This document shows positions 43,923-52,992 of a stretch of 64,000 nucleotides of DNA, piece by piece (positions within the stretch are counted from its first letter, which is position 1; each line of letters opens with the position of its first letter). The position numbers and the translations under genes are program-made. Origin of the DNA: Pseudoneobacillus sp042683745 (GTDB lineage: Bacteria; Bacillota; Bacilli; Bacillales; Cytobacillaceae); assembly GCF_042683745.1 (NCBI RefSeq), contig NZ_JBHUJX010000036.1, positions 248,001-312,000 of the forward strand. The letters run 5' to 3'. The notes under the pieces are model-generated. The model did no database searches and was not told the origin of the DNA. It saw only the letters and a list, made by a program, of their open reading frames with translations.

Positions 43923-45059
43923 TTAATTGGCAGATGCCTTTTCTGTTAAACTTAAATGTATTAACCTGTCATCTTTTTCGGTCGGTACACCGCGTTTATC
44001 ACGGTTACTTGTAATGGTATACAACTCGTTGTTCTCTACCAGTACATCTCTTAAACGGCCTGCATCTCCATAAAATTCTTGTAATTGTTTATTGGCCAAG
44101 TCATAGGCAAATAATTTCTTTCCAGCTAAAGAAGCTATAAAGAGTTTTCCATCATTAAAAGCCATGCCTGATGGTGCCCAAGTGTCATCACCAGATAGAA
44201 GTATCGGTTTCACCATGCCTTTTGCTTCTTTATTCCCTTGAATAATAGGCCATCCATAATTTTTTCCTGCTTGGATTAAGTTAATTTCATCATTTCCTGA
44301 TTGTCCATGCTCCGAACTATAGAGGTTTCCTTTATTATCCCAAGCTAACCCCTGAGAGTTACGATGACCGTAAGAGTAAACATAAGAATTTTTAAATGGA
44401 TTGTTCGCAGGGATATCGCCATTTAGATTCATTCTCAAAATTTTTCCAGCTAAACTGTCAAGACTTTGTGCATTGTTAGACTGGCCAATGTCACCCGTTG
44501 TAGCATATAACATTCCATCCGGGCCAATTTTAATCCTGCCTCCGTTATTTACCATTCCGCCTGGAATGCCATCTAACAGGACTTCATCTTCCTTCCACGT
44601 ATGATCTTCAAGTTTAAGTGAAATAATACGGTTAAAAGTCTGTCCATCTTTCTGATACGTATGATAGGCAAATGCTTTCTTTTGTGCAGCGAAATCAGGT
44701 GCTAATGTAAATCCGAGAAAACCGCCTTCACCTTCATGATAAATATCCTTTGTAACCTTTACATTCTGAACCTCTACTAAACCAAGGTCTCCGTCAATTT
44801 GAATAACCGAGCCCTCCCGCTGACTTAAGAAAAACAAATTTCCATTCTTATTAATGGTCCATGGGATGTTCAAATGATTCGCATTGACACTCCCATCATC
44901 CGTAAATGATACCTCAACTGCCTTGTTCGTTACCTCTTTCGCATCTTGCTCTAAGGAATTTTGTTTTTTACCTTCATCATTCCCATCCCAAAACAATGAC
45001 ACTCCAAGCCCCGCTACTAAAACGACCCCTAATACACTTAAAAATACTAATCTTTTCAA
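43923..45059 (-). CDS. PQQ-dependent sugar dehydrogenase-like protein (GDH-B/Asd type) lacking the catalytic His
   Basis: A 378-residue exported six-bladed propeller of the glucose/sorbosone dehydrogenase family. The N-terminal hydrophobic segment (~4-23) acts as signal or anchor; an acidic linker follows. Family landmarks are GGFLGFTLAPDF, GGRIKIGPDGMLYATTGD, YGHRNSQGLAWD and SEHGQSGNDEIN. In characterised members the sequence H-x-G-x-R supplies the catalytic base; here it is Asn171-Asn172-Gly-Gly-Arg175 (AAT codon at 44547-44549), so the classical sugar oxidation may be lost or changed. No lipobox seen. It is convergent with the quinohemoprotein gene, suggesting a shared theme but not an operon. 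Confidence 0.85.
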   Translation of the reverse strand: MKRLVFLSVLGVVLVAGLGVSLFWDGNDEGKKQNSLEQDAKEVTNKAVEVSFTDDGSVNANHLNIPWTINKNGNLFFLSQREGSVIQIDGDLGLVEVQNVKVTKDIYHEGEGGFLGFTLAPDFAAQKKAFAYHTYQKDGQTFNRIISLKLEDHTWKEDEVLLDGIPGGMVNNGGRIKIGPDGMLYATTGDIGQSNNAQSLDSLAGKILRMNLNGDIPANNPFKNSYVYSYGHRNSQGLAWDNKGNLYSSEHGQSGNDEINLIQAGKNYGWPIIQGNKEAKGMVKPILLSGDDTWAPSGMAFNDGKLFIASLAGKKLFAYDLANKQLQEFYGDAGRLRDVLVENNELYTITSNRDKRGVPTEKDDRLIHLSLTEKASAN

Positions 45060-45171
45060 AATACCACCTCAAAATAAAATAATTTCCTCCAACAGTTTTG
45101 ACATATTTCAGATTATTCAAACTCCATTTATAAAAATAATAAAGTTTATAGTAATCCGTTTATTAAAAGTA

Positions 45172-45208
45172 AAAGATCCAAATTCTATGTTGTAGAATTT
45201 GGATCTTT
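45172..45208. terminator. Perfect 16-bp hairpin, terminator of the ABC exporter operon
   Basis: Arms AAAGATCCAAATTCTA and TAGAATTTGGATCTTT with loop TGTTG. It lies after the reverse-strand permease gene and upstream of the quinoprotein gene start region. Confidence 0.85.
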
Positions 45209-45241
45209 TATAAAATTTCTTTAACTCCATGTTTCCTTTGT

Positions 45242-46846
45242 TTACCCTTGAATATCCCGTTTTTTATACCCTATAAAGCCTACAACACTTAAAGCAATCG
45301 CAATCATTGTTAAAATAGAAACTTTCATGAAGTCCATTTCTTCAACTGGAAGTTGCGGAATATAACCAAATGGCGTCAGTTTGCTCATCCATTTTGGGAA
45401 CTGTAGTAAGCCACCTAAATAAATAACAAAGAAAGAATATGTCAAAAGCCCCCATGTTAAACCTGATAATTTTGGTACAAAACCGACGAACAACACTGCA
45501 ATACCAATCATCACCCACATTGAAGGCAGATAAACAATTGCCGCATGATAGAAAGTTCCAAAAGCGATCCCTTCATCCATTACTGAATTTCCGGCTACCC
45601 CCAGCCCAATAGCAGCTAATGACAGCATGACAAACGTGCTCACAATAGAAATGATAAAATAACTTCCCATTAGCCGTGAGCGTGACACCGCACGACTAAG
45701 TAAATGTTCAGTATGATTCTTTTTCTCTTCCCCTTTAAGCTTGAATAAGGCCATTAATGGAGGAATCGTACAAATCATCGCGATTACTTTCATCAACATC
45801 GTAATAAATTGCTCTGTTAGCGAAAATCCCGCCGTTGGTGTTAACATATCGGCCATCATTTCATTATTAGCAATATAGGACTCTAGATCCCCTAAAACTG
45901 ACCCATAAGATGCTCCAAGAATAAACACTCCGACGGCCCAAGAAATAAGCCCGGTACGTTGAAGTCTTAACGCTAAACCAAGTGGACTTTGTAAAAAAGA
46001 AGAGGCGTGCCTTCTACCAGGTCTTGCTGGTATGAATCCTGCTTCCAAATCACGGATGGAATTTAAATAAAGGGAAACGAGTATCAAGATAACTGCTACA
46101 CCAATTGTAAGTAAAATCGGCCACCAGTTATTATTCACATATACTTCTGAACTCAAAATCCAACCAAATGGTGAAAACCAAGATATTGCTTCACTACTAA
46201 CATCCCCAACCGCACGGACAAGATAGGATAGAAGCAATACTGTAATCGAAAAACCAATCGTCCCTCGTGAACTCTCAGTCGCCTGAGCAAACAAGCCAGT
46301 GATTGATGCGAAAATCATACCCGTTGCTCCTAAGGCTGCTCCATACAGTAATGACCCTTCTAAATCCATACTCTCAATTTTAAGAGCATACAATCCAAAA
46401 CCGATAACTAACGCCAACAATAGATTTGTACCAACAGAAACATAAACCGTTGCTTGTAAATTTGACAAACGGCCAACAGGGAGTGAACGAATCATTTCAA
46501 TTCGACCATCCTCTTCATCTGCTCGTGTATGGCGCGCAACAAATAAGATACTCATAATCCCCACAGCTAAGGCAGTAAAAAGCAACATTTGATGGGCCAT
46601 CATAGCTCCGTTTGTATAGTTATCTAAACCATATCCTGGACCAAGCATTGCTGTCACAGCAGGGTTCCTCATTGTTTCCGCTGCTATTTGTCTTTCCTGA
46701 TCTGTCGTATATAAACCAGTAAACGCATTGGCAACGATAACAGTCAGCAGGAATAAAGAGAGTAACCAAGCAGGGACACGAATACGATCTCGGCGTACGA
46801 TAAACCGAGAAAGTCTTGCTGTATGATGGGATAACTGCTTTGACAT
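45242..46846 (-). CDS. ABC exporter permease (polyketide-antibiotic-exporter-like)
   Basis: A 534-residue membrane protein with about 12 transmembrane segments in two similar halves, resembling the family annotated as putative exporters of polyketide antibiotics. It opens with a basic stretch before the first helix, and the cytoplasmic loop TRADEEDGRIEMIRSLPVGR is typical. It overlaps the ATPase gene by one base (TAATG). Likely exports toxic hydrophobic compounds under control of the divergent TetR regulator; the substrate is not known. Confidence 0.85.
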   Translation of the reverse strand: MSKQLSHHTARLSRFIVRRDRIRVPAWLLSLFLLTVIVANAFTGLYTTDQERQIAAETMRNPAVTAMLGPGYGLDNYTNGAMMAHQMLLFTALAVGIMSILFVARHTRADEEDGRIEMIRSLPVGRLSNLQATVYVSVGTNLLLALVIGFGLYALKIESMDLEGSLLYGAALGATGMIFASITGLFAQATESSRGTIGFSITVLLLSYLVRAVGDVSSEAISWFSPFGWILSSEVYVNNNWWPILLTIGVAVILILVSLYLNSIRDLEAGFIPARPGRRHASSFLQSPLGLALRLQRTGLISWAVGVFILGASYGSVLGDLESYIANNEMMADMLTPTAGFSLTEQFITMLMKVIAMICTIPPLMALFKLKGEEKKNHTEHLLSRAVSRSRLMGSYFIISIVSTFVMLSLAAIGLGVAGNSVMDEGIAFGTFYHAAIVYLPSMWVMIGIAVLFVGFVPKLSGLTWGLLTYSFFVIYLGGLLQFPKWMSKLTPFGYIPQLPVEEMDFMKVSILTMIAIALSVVGFIGYKKRDIQG

Positions 46847-47763
46847 TACAATGCACCCCCAGCTCCTAGATGCGATGTTTTCTGCGATCCTTCATAATGG
46901 CGCATAAATAAGTCTTCTAATGTTGGTGGCGCACTTTCTAATTTCACAATGCCAAATTGACTTACATACTTCATAACATTAGCCATTTCCTCTGCGTCTA
47001 CCTGGAATGAAAGGGCTTGATCCTTTTTCTCGATATCGTGTACACCTTTTATCTCGTACAATGAATCAAGTGGATTCTTCGTTTCAACAAGTAAGCTAGT
47101 TCTAGTTAAATGCCGTAGCTCCTTTAATGTTCCTGTTTCAATCACTTGACCTTGCCGAATAATCCCGACTTTATCACATAATCGCTCCACTTCCGATAAG
47201 ATGTGGCTAGATAATAAAATACTTTTCCCTTCGGCTTTTGCCTCCATCACACACTCTTGAAAAACTCTTTCCATTAATGGATCCAGACCTGATGTCGGTT
47301 CGTCTAATATATAAAGATCAGCGTCAGATGAGAACGCTGCAATTAGAGCAACCTTTTGACGGTTTCCTTTAGAGTAGGTTCTACATTTTTTGGTAGGATC
47401 TAAATCAAATTTCTTGATCAGCTCTTCGCGTTTGCTTTTATGGTTCGCCCCACGTAATTTTACGAATAGATCAATGACTTCCCCGCCAGTTAAGTTGGGC
47501 CAAAGGTTAACATCTCCTGGAACATACGCCATACGTTTGTGAATTTCTACGGCATCTTTCCATGCATCCATACCAAAAATCTTCGCTTCCCCTTCTGTTG
47601 CTTTTAAAATTCCAAGAAGCACACGGATGGTTGTTGATTTACCAGCACCGTTAGGGCCGATGAAGCCAAACACTTCGCCTTCATTCACTTCAATATTCAC
47701 ACCATTTAATGCGGTAAACTTCCCAAACCTTTTTGTTAAATTTGATGTTATTAGTACGGACAT
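46846..47763 (-). CDS. ABC exporter ATPase
   Basis: A 305-residue ATP-binding subunit of the drug-exporter (CcmA/DrrA-like) type: Walker A GPNGAGKST (~35-43), signature YSKGNRQKVAL (GNRQK in place of SGGQQ, common in this subfamily), Walker B LYILDEPTSGLDP, and H-loop SSHILSE. A C-terminal domain of ~90 residues follows. The ATG at 47763 (MSVLITSNL) is preferred over a start seven codons earlier because GGGGGAAGAAG is properly spaced. Coupled to the permease. Confidence 0.92.
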   Translation of the reverse strand: MSVLITSNLTKRFGKFTALNGVNIEVNEGEVFGFIGPNGAGKSTTIRVLLGILKATEGEAKIFGMDAWKDAVEIHKRMAYVPGDVNLWPNLTGGEVIDLFVKLRGANHKSKREELIKKFDLDPTKKCRTYSKGNRQKVALIAAFSSDADLYILDEPTSGLDPLMERVFQECVMEAKAEGKSILLSSHILSEVERLCDKVGIIRQGQVIETGTLKELRHLTRTSLLVETKNPLDSLYEIKGVHDIEKKDQALSFQVDAEEMANVMKYVSQFGIVKLESAPPTLEDLFMRHYEGSQKTSHLGAGGAL

Positions 47764-47813
47764 TTTTCTTCTTCCCCCTGCCACGTTTTAAAAATTATGA
47801 AATATTTTTACTA

Positions 47814-47870
47814 ATATAGTTCATAATATATAAAATTACTTCTTTTGACAATAGTTTATGAACTATATTC
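47814..47870. promoter_or_regulatory. Divergent overlapping promoters and TetR operators for the ABC exporter
   Basis: Reverse-strand promoter TTGTCA (47852-47847) - 17 bp - TATTAT (47829-47824) drives the exporter operon; a plus-strand TTGACA (47846-47851) overlaps it. ATATAGTTCAT (47814-47824) and its inverted copy ATGAACTATAT (47859-47869) flank the region, and AATAGTT-TATG-AACTATATT (47851-47870) is itself near-palindromic. A bound TetR protein could control both directions. Confidence 0.65.
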
Positions 47871-47918
47871 ATTGTTTTATTACATAACTTTTATTAAACT
47901 AACATAGAGGTGAAAGAA

Positions 47919-48506
47919 TTGGACGGATTTCAGCGACGAAAAGAACAAAAGAAAATGAATATATTAGAAGCTGCATTAAGCTTATTTATCGAGTATGGTG
48001 TACAAAAAATCTCCATTGCAGAAATAGCTAATAAAGCAAAGGTATCTCAAGTGACCATCTATAATTATTTTGAAAGTAAACATAATTTAGCTCATGAAAC
48101 TTTTATTTATTATATCGATAAGGCAACAGATGAATTTGATCAAATCCTTCATAGCAACCTAGCTTTTCCAGAAAAAATAAAGCAACTTATATTTACTAAA
48201 AAAGAAGCAGCACACCAGATTCATGAAGATTTTTATCAATATATAATGAGGGAGTACACTTCTAGTTCTAATCATTTCGAAAAACTTTATATAGAACAAA
48301 GTCTTCCGCGGTTTATTGAATTGCTTAACGAAGGGAAAGAACAGGGATTTGTCGATCCAAACCTGTCTAATGAAGCGATATTATTTTATTTGCAAGCCTT
48401 GAATAATCATATGCAACACGAAGATGTTTATCAAAAAATCCTGCCGCTCACTGAAGATATTATGAATATCTTTTTTTATGGAATTGTTGGGAAAAGAGAG
48501 GATTGA
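47919..48506 (+). CDS. TetR-family transcriptional regulator of the ABC exporter
   Basis: A 195-residue TetR regulator. The DNA-binding domain is at ~8-55 (NILEAALSLFIEYGVQKISIAEIANKAKVSQVTIYNYFESK), followed by an all-helical ligand domain. The TTG at 47919 lies six bases after AGAGGTG and is preferred over the GTG at 47910 that forms part of this site. Divergent from the exporter operon with 155 bp between and shared inverted repeats, so it most likely represses that operon and itself. Confidence 0.88.
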   Translation: MDGFQRRKEQKKMNILEAALSLFIEYGVQKISIAEIANKAKVSQVTIYNYFESKHNLAHETFIYYIDKATDEFDQILHSNLAFPEKIKQLIFTKKEAAHQIHEDFYQYIMREYTSSSNHFEKLYIEQSLPRFIELLNEGKEQGFVDPNLSNEAILFYLQALNNHMQHEDVYQKILPLTEDIMNIFFYGIVGKRED

Positions 48507-48685
48507 ATGGAGAATCTTTAAAGAAGGTTCTTCTTTTTCCGAGTCCTTAAGGCCGCGTGATAATCAGTCTCTAGACGGTATTTCTAAAAGGGTAAAATTG
48601 GTATGTTAGGTTAGTATTTACCAAAATAACAAATGGATGTTGACCAATGTCAATTCCCTTTCCTTAATCTAATGAGGTGTGCTAA

Positions 48686-49192
48686 TTGGAAATTGTATAT
48701 GAAACAGATCGCTTACTATTAAAATTATTTGAAGCTGGTGATGTAGAGGATTTAATGAGTTTTTGGGGGAATGAGGAAGTTATGGCCCATTGTTCTGGAG
48801 CTATTGAACAAGCCATTCTTCCCCAAGTAATCGAATCCTATAATAAGTGTCATCAAGTGAAGGGTTTATCGGTTTATGCTGTTGTTGAAAAGGAAACAGG
48901 TAAGGTCATTGGCGCAGCAGGGTATAATATTAGAGATTCATTGGATACTATCGAACTCCTTTACCACTTTGCAAAAGCATCATGGGGAAAAGGATATGCT
49001 ACGGAAGCTGCAGCTGCATGCTTAACCCTTGCAAAAGTAAACGGGAATGTAAAAACAATTTTTGCTTCAGCTGACCCTTTAAATAATAGTTCTTTAAAAA
49101 TTCTAGAAAAAATAGGGTTCATCTATCAAGGGTTAAAATGGTTTGATGATACGAATCAAGAAGAGCCGTATTATGAAATCGTTTTAAATTAA
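48686..49192 (+). CDS. GNAT-family N-acetyltransferase (RimJ/RimL-like)
   Basis: A 168-residue acetyl-CoA-dependent acyltransferase of the acetyltransf_3 group: the N-terminal ETDRLLLKLFEAGDVEDLMSFW, the acetyl-CoA loop region WGKGYATEAAAACLTLA (~97-113) and the C-terminal LNNSSLKILEKIGFIYQG. The target may be a protein N-terminus or small amine. Start codon TTG at 48686, six bases after GAGGTG. Single gene with its own terminator; the 179-bp gap before it shows only a weak hairpin (AAAGAA/TTCTTT near 48517). Confidence 0.85.
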   Translation: MEIVYETDRLLLKLFEAGDVEDLMSFWGNEEVMAHCSGAIEQAILPQVIESYNKCHQVKGLSVYAVVEKETGKVIGAAGYNIRDSLDTIELLYHFAKASWGKGYATEAAAACLTLAKVNGNVKTIFASADPLNNSSLKILEKIGFIYQGLKWFDDTNQEEPYYEIVLN

Positions 49193-49210
49193 TATTACTT
49201 CTTAATCCAA

Positions 49211-49257
49211 AATGAAAAGCAACGAAGGTATTGATTACACATTCGTTGCTTTTCATT
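49211..49257. terminator. Bidirectional terminator between GNAT and pepF genes
   Basis: Perfect 16-bp arms AATGAAAAGCAACGAA and TTCGTTGCTTTTCATT around a 15-base loop, between convergent genes. Confidence 0.85.
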
Positions 49258-49311
49258 GCACTTAATAAATATTTTATCTATTACAGCTACAACCATTCTA
49301 ATAAAGTTATA

Positions 49312-51138
49312 TCAAAAACTGTTTTCTAACTCATCGACAATGCTTCCGATATGTGCGATTGCTTGTTTAATGACGTCTGTTGTTGTCATATCAAGTCCTG
49401 CCAGCTTATATAAATCAAAGCCATTCATGGTTCCACCACGCTTAAGCACATCTGTCCATTGTTCACCAACTGATAATCCTTCTGTTTGGATACGTTTAGC
49501 AATTACAGTGGAGGCAGACGTACCAATGGAATAGGTAAACGGGTAAAGGCCCATATAGTAATGAGGCTGTCGCATCCACGTTAATTTTGCTCCATCATCG
49601 ATTTCAACTGTGTCTCCCCAGAATTCTGATAAAATAGCACCTTTCGTGTTACTAATAGCTGTTGTCGTTAATGGAATCTTCTGATCGGCCATTTTGTATA
49701 GTCTTCTTAACAATTCAGCCTCTAAAACGTGGGTCACACAATTATGATGGTAGCTCATCATCGAATACATATTTAACCAACGGTGTAACCTAGGATCATC
49801 CCGATTTTCCTTTAAATATTGAACGATTAAATGTTCAACTAATGTTGACGGTGCCTCAACAAACAATAAAGATTGGCCATTGTTTATGATTCGTTGATTT
49901 TGTGCAGAAAGGGTTAAATGGATCGCGTGTCCAAGCTCATGTCCAAGGAGAATCATATCAAACAGATTTCCCCCCCAAGGATAAAACGAATAACCATGAA
50001 CTCCGTGAACGCCACCACCAAAAGCAATCATTCTTCGTCCAACATTATCGCCTCGATACACCCATCTATCCGTAAATACCTTTCGCATTAATTCTTGATA
50101 TTCAGAGCCTAGCACCCCAACAGCTTCAACAATGATTTCTCCAGCTTCTTCATAACTAATAGGCGGATCAAAATCAGGGTCTAACGGTGCCTTTACATCT
50201 GAGAAAAGTAGTTTATCTAAACCAAGCTGACGTTTTCTTAGGCGAGCATATCTTTGCATATGGGGTGAAAGTTCTTGCTGGAATGCATCTAATACTTCCT
50301 CAAAATAGGTTGAAGGAATTCCATCCCCTTCATAAAAGTGATTGGCTGCAGGTGTTGCATACTGAAGCAAATAATCCATAGTCGTTGGATAGTTCCGCAG
50401 CTTTGCAATCGATACATTTTTATGTATTTCACTGGATAAAGTTTGTGCTAATCCATGTTGATAATTTTTCAAACCGTTCGATAGTGACTGATAGGCATTT
50501 CTTCTAAGTTCCGTATCTGGTGACGTTTCAATTTGGGTCATATACATGAAAAGAGAGATCGGTACCTCTTTTCCATTCTGATCTTTAACGGGTTCAAATT
50601 TTAGGTCAGAGGCAGTAATTGTTAAATAGATGGAATTTGGCATACTTAACGTTTGATTTAAAGAAGCCAATAAATCTTCCATCTCTGGATTTAATGAATG
50701 TTCGCGAATTTCCTCTATTTTTTCGAGAAACCGATGATACGTTTGTAGACCATTTTCCTCTTTCATATACTTTTGCAATACCTCATTCGGTAAAAGGAGA
50801 AAACGATTGACGATCATTGTACCTAGACTATAAGATTTTTTCGCTAAAGTTTGCGATCGCCCCATCATGTTTTGATTATCAGGGTCTGTCCCATCTTCCG
50901 AATATTTGTAAAAGGCATAACTAGATGTCCGACCAAATTTCTCCATTAAGCAGTCGTATTTTTGAAGTAATTCAAGAGTACCTTTTGCACTTTCTACATT
51001 AAATGTGCCACGAAGGAATTCATCCAAATCTTGATCAACTTGGATGTAGGATGCTTCCCATTCTTCATCAGAAGGGAAAATATGTGTGAGATCCCATGTC
51101 TCCTCTAGCGGCACATCTTTCCTAGTAATTACACTCAT
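49312..51138 (-). CDS. pepF: Oligoendopeptidase F (M3 family)
   Basis: Cytosolic zinc endopeptidase that cuts oligopeptides of roughly 7-17 residues. The 608-residue protein has the N-terminal oligopeptidase-F domain (~115-185) and M3 catalytic domain with HELGH (His400, Glu401, His404) and the downstream Glu ligand in FVEAPST. The ATG at 51138 with GAAGGAG is preferred to the 36-codon extension. Single gene; in B. subtilis PepF overexpression affects sporulation phosphatase-regulator peptides, but that link here is only possible. Confidence 0.94.
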   Translation of the reverse strand: MSVITRKDVPLEETWDLTHIFPSDEEWEASYIQVDQDLDEFLRGTFNVESAKGTLELLQKYDCLMEKFGRTSSYAFYKYSEDGTDPDNQNMMGRSQTLAKKSYSLGTMIVNRFLLLPNEVLQKYMKEENGLQTYHRFLEKIEEIREHSLNPEMEDLLASLNQTLSMPNSIYLTITASDLKFEPVKDQNGKEVPISLFMYMTQIETSPDTELRRNAYQSLSNGLKNYQHGLAQTLSSEIHKNVSIAKLRNYPTTMDYLLQYATPAANHFYEGDGIPSTYFEEVLDAFQQELSPHMQRYARLRKRQLGLDKLLFSDVKAPLDPDFDPPISYEEAGEIIVEAVGVLGSEYQELMRKVFTDRWVYRGDNVGRRMIAFGGGVHGVHGYSFYPWGGNLFDMILLGHELGHAIHLTLSAQNQRIINNGQSLLFVEAPSTLVEHLIVQYLKENRDDPRLHRWLNMYSMMSYHHNCVTHVLEAELLRRLYKMADQKIPLTTTAISNTKGAILSEFWGDTVEIDDGAKLTWMRQPHYYMGLYPFTYSIGTSASTVIAKRIQTEGLSVGEQWTDVLKRGGTMNGFDLYKLAGLDMTTTDVIKQAIAHIGSIVDELENSF

Positions 51139-51302
51139 TTTAAATACTCCTTCATAATTTGACATAATCTTCTGATAATATATTTTTATCATAAAATAGT
51201 CATAGGCAATTGTCAAAATTTCGAATAGTTTACTAGGAAAAAGCATGCTTGTTTTCCACTTTCATGAACGATAAAATCATAGAACTAGCTAGTCTTATAA
51301 TT

Positions 51303-51331
51303 AAGAAAGCTCCCTGTTAGGGAGCTTTCTT
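51303..51331 (-). terminator. Terminator of sstT
   Basis: Perfect 12-bp arms AAGAAAGCTCCC and GGGAGCTTTCTT with loop TGTTA, directly after the sstT stop on the reverse strand. Confidence 0.88.
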
Positions 51332-51332
51332 A

Positions 51333-52571
51333 TTATGCTACTTTTTTGATATTTACTTTTTTGCCTTCCTTAATCTGCTTTTTATATTCTGCTGTTGCTG
51401 TAAAAAGTACATCTGTAGAAGAGTTAAGAGCTGTTTCAAAGGAATCTTGTAAAACACCAATGATAAATCCTACTCCCACTACTTGCATGGCCACATCAGC
51501 CGGAATTCCGAACAAGCTACATGCTAGAGGAATAAGTAACAAAGATCCTCCGGCAACACCTGAAGCACCGCAAGCACACACAGCTGAAAGTACACTGAGG
51601 ATAATCGCAGTAGGAATGTCCACTTGAATATTTAGCGTATGAACGGCTGCAAGTGTTAAAACAGAAATCGTAACAGCTGCACCAGCCATATTGATAGTTG
51701 CACCTAATGGAATAGATACGGAATAAGTATCTTTATCCAAACCTAGTTTTTCACATAATTTCATATTTACAGGTATATTAGCAGCAGAGCTTCGCGTAAA
51801 GAACGCTGTAATACCACTTTCCTTTATACACTTAAATACTAGTGGATATGGATTTTGACGAATGGAAACAAACACAATTATCGGATTGACAACAAGAGCC
51901 ACAAAGAGCATACAGCCAATTAAAACGGCAAGTAATTTTCCATAACCTAATAAAGACTCGAGACCATTTGTAGTGATAGATTCAATGACTAGACCCATAA
52001 TTCCAAATGGAGCAAACTTTATAACCCAAGTAACCATTTTAGATACCGCATCTGAAAAATTAGAGATCAGCGTTTTTGTCGTATCTGGAGCATTTCTTAG
52101 TGCAATACCAAGAAGTACAGCCCAAGCTAGAATACCAATATAGTTCGCATTATAGATGGCTTTAACTGGGTTATCCACAACGTTTAACAATAATGTTTTT
52201 AGAACCTCTACAACGCCACCCGGAGCTGCCAATTCCTCAGCACCTTTTGAAAGCGTCAAACCTACAGGGAACATAAAGCTTACAATTACGGCGATTAGTC
52301 CAGCTAAAAAGGTTCCTAAAAGATACAGAATAATAACCGATTTCATATTCGTTTGGTGACCACTTTTGTGCTGGGCAATCGCCGACATAACCAAGAACAG
52401 TACCAAAATTGGTGCAATTGCTTTTAAAGCTCCAACAAATAAAGAGCCTAAAATCACTACAGGTTTTGCTACTTCTGGAATAGATACAGCCAAGATAATA
52501 CCAATAATTAGACCAATGAATATTTGTTTAACCAGGCTTATTTGATTCCACTTTTTCATTAGATTTTTCAT
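51333..52571 (-). CDS. sstT: Serine/threonine:sodium symporter SstT
   Basis: Sodium-coupled importer of L-serine and L-threonine, dicarboxylate/amino acid:cation symporter family. The 412-residue protein matches the E. coli SstT pattern closely, including TAFFTRSSAANIPVNM, SIPLGATINMAGAA, CACGASGVAGGSLLLIPLAC and QDSFETALNSSTDVLFTA, and has eight helices with two re-entrant hairpins expected. The ATG at 52571 has GAGGGGG upstream. A promoter and a cre-like site lie 115-170 bp upstream. Confidence 0.94.
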   Translation of the reverse strand: MKNLMKKWNQISLVKQIFIGLIIGIILAVSIPEVAKPVVILGSLFVGALKAIAPILVLFLVMSAIAQHKSGHQTNMKSVIILYLLGTFLAGLIAVIVSFMFPVGLTLSKGAEELAAPGGVVEVLKTLLLNVVDNPVKAIYNANYIGILAWAVLLGIALRNAPDTTKTLISNFSDAVSKMVTWVIKFAPFGIMGLVIESITTNGLESLLGYGKLLAVLIGCMLFVALVVNPIIVFVSIRQNPYPLVFKCIKESGITAFFTRSSAANIPVNMKLCEKLGLDKDTYSVSIPLGATINMAGAAVTISVLTLAAVHTLNIQVDIPTAIILSVLSAVCACGASGVAGGSLLLIPLACSLFGIPADVAMQVVGVGFIIGVLQDSFETALNSSTDVLFTATAEYKKQIKEGKKVNIKKVA

Positions 52572-52687
52572 AGATGCTTTCCCCCTCTTATACTGGTAGA
52601 CCATAAAAATCCCGATAGATTTACTTTTCGCTGAGGTAAATAGCAAGCTACCCACTTCTTCAACTAATCTATTTTTTGATTAGTATC

Positions 52688-52740
52688 ATTGTAATGAATA
52701 TTTTGATATATTACAATAGTATTTCTTGGAATCGTTTACA
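52688..52740 (-). promoter_or_regulatory. sstT promoter with upstream cre-like site
   Basis: Reverse-strand TTGTAA (52716-52711) - 17 bp - TACAAT (52693-52688). The two hexamers are the ends of an inverted repeat, ATTGTAAT and ATTACAAT. Just upstream, TGTAAACGATTCCA (52740-52727, reverse) matches the cre consensus TGWAANCGNTNWCA at 13 of 14 positions. Located upstream of the -35, CcpA could act as an activator here. Confidence 0.65.
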
Positions 52741-52784
52741 CCAACTATGCTAATATTCAAAAAAAATGGCAGACACTTTCTTAG

Positions 52785-52796
52785 GACGATATCGTC
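52785..52796. promoter_or_regulatory. Perfect 12-bp palindrome in the sstT-cupredoxin gap
   Basis: GACGATATCGTC, in the 421-bp gap between divergent genes and not explained by either promoter; possible protein binding site. The rest of the gap holds the two promoters described and a weak CTAATC/GATTAG stem near 52665. Confidence 0.35.
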
Positions 52797-52850
52797 AAAG
52801 TATTTCTTATAAATTTATCTATAAATAGGTTAAATAAGTTAAAATCGTTT

Positions 52851-52898
52851 TTTTCCTTGACCTGGGTCAAGGAAAATTACAAATGCTCATCTTAAAAT
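52851..52898 (+). promoter_or_regulatory. CRP/FNR-type activator site at -41.5 of the cupredoxin promoter
   Basis: TTTTCCTTGAC-CTGG-GTCAAGGAAAA is an 11-4-11 perfect inverted repeat (52851-52876) with the TTGAC-N4-GTCAA core of FNR/NnrR-like sites. A -10-like TAAAAT at 52893-52898 predicts a transcription start near 52905, which puts the repeat centre at -41.5, the classical class II activator position. Confidence 0.65.
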
Positions 52899-52992
52899 TA
52901 GGGTAGCAAAACAGAGGAAGAGATACACGATTTCAACATCTGTTTTTGCTTGTTTCAAAATAAAATGTTCAATATAAAGGAGATTAGATACC

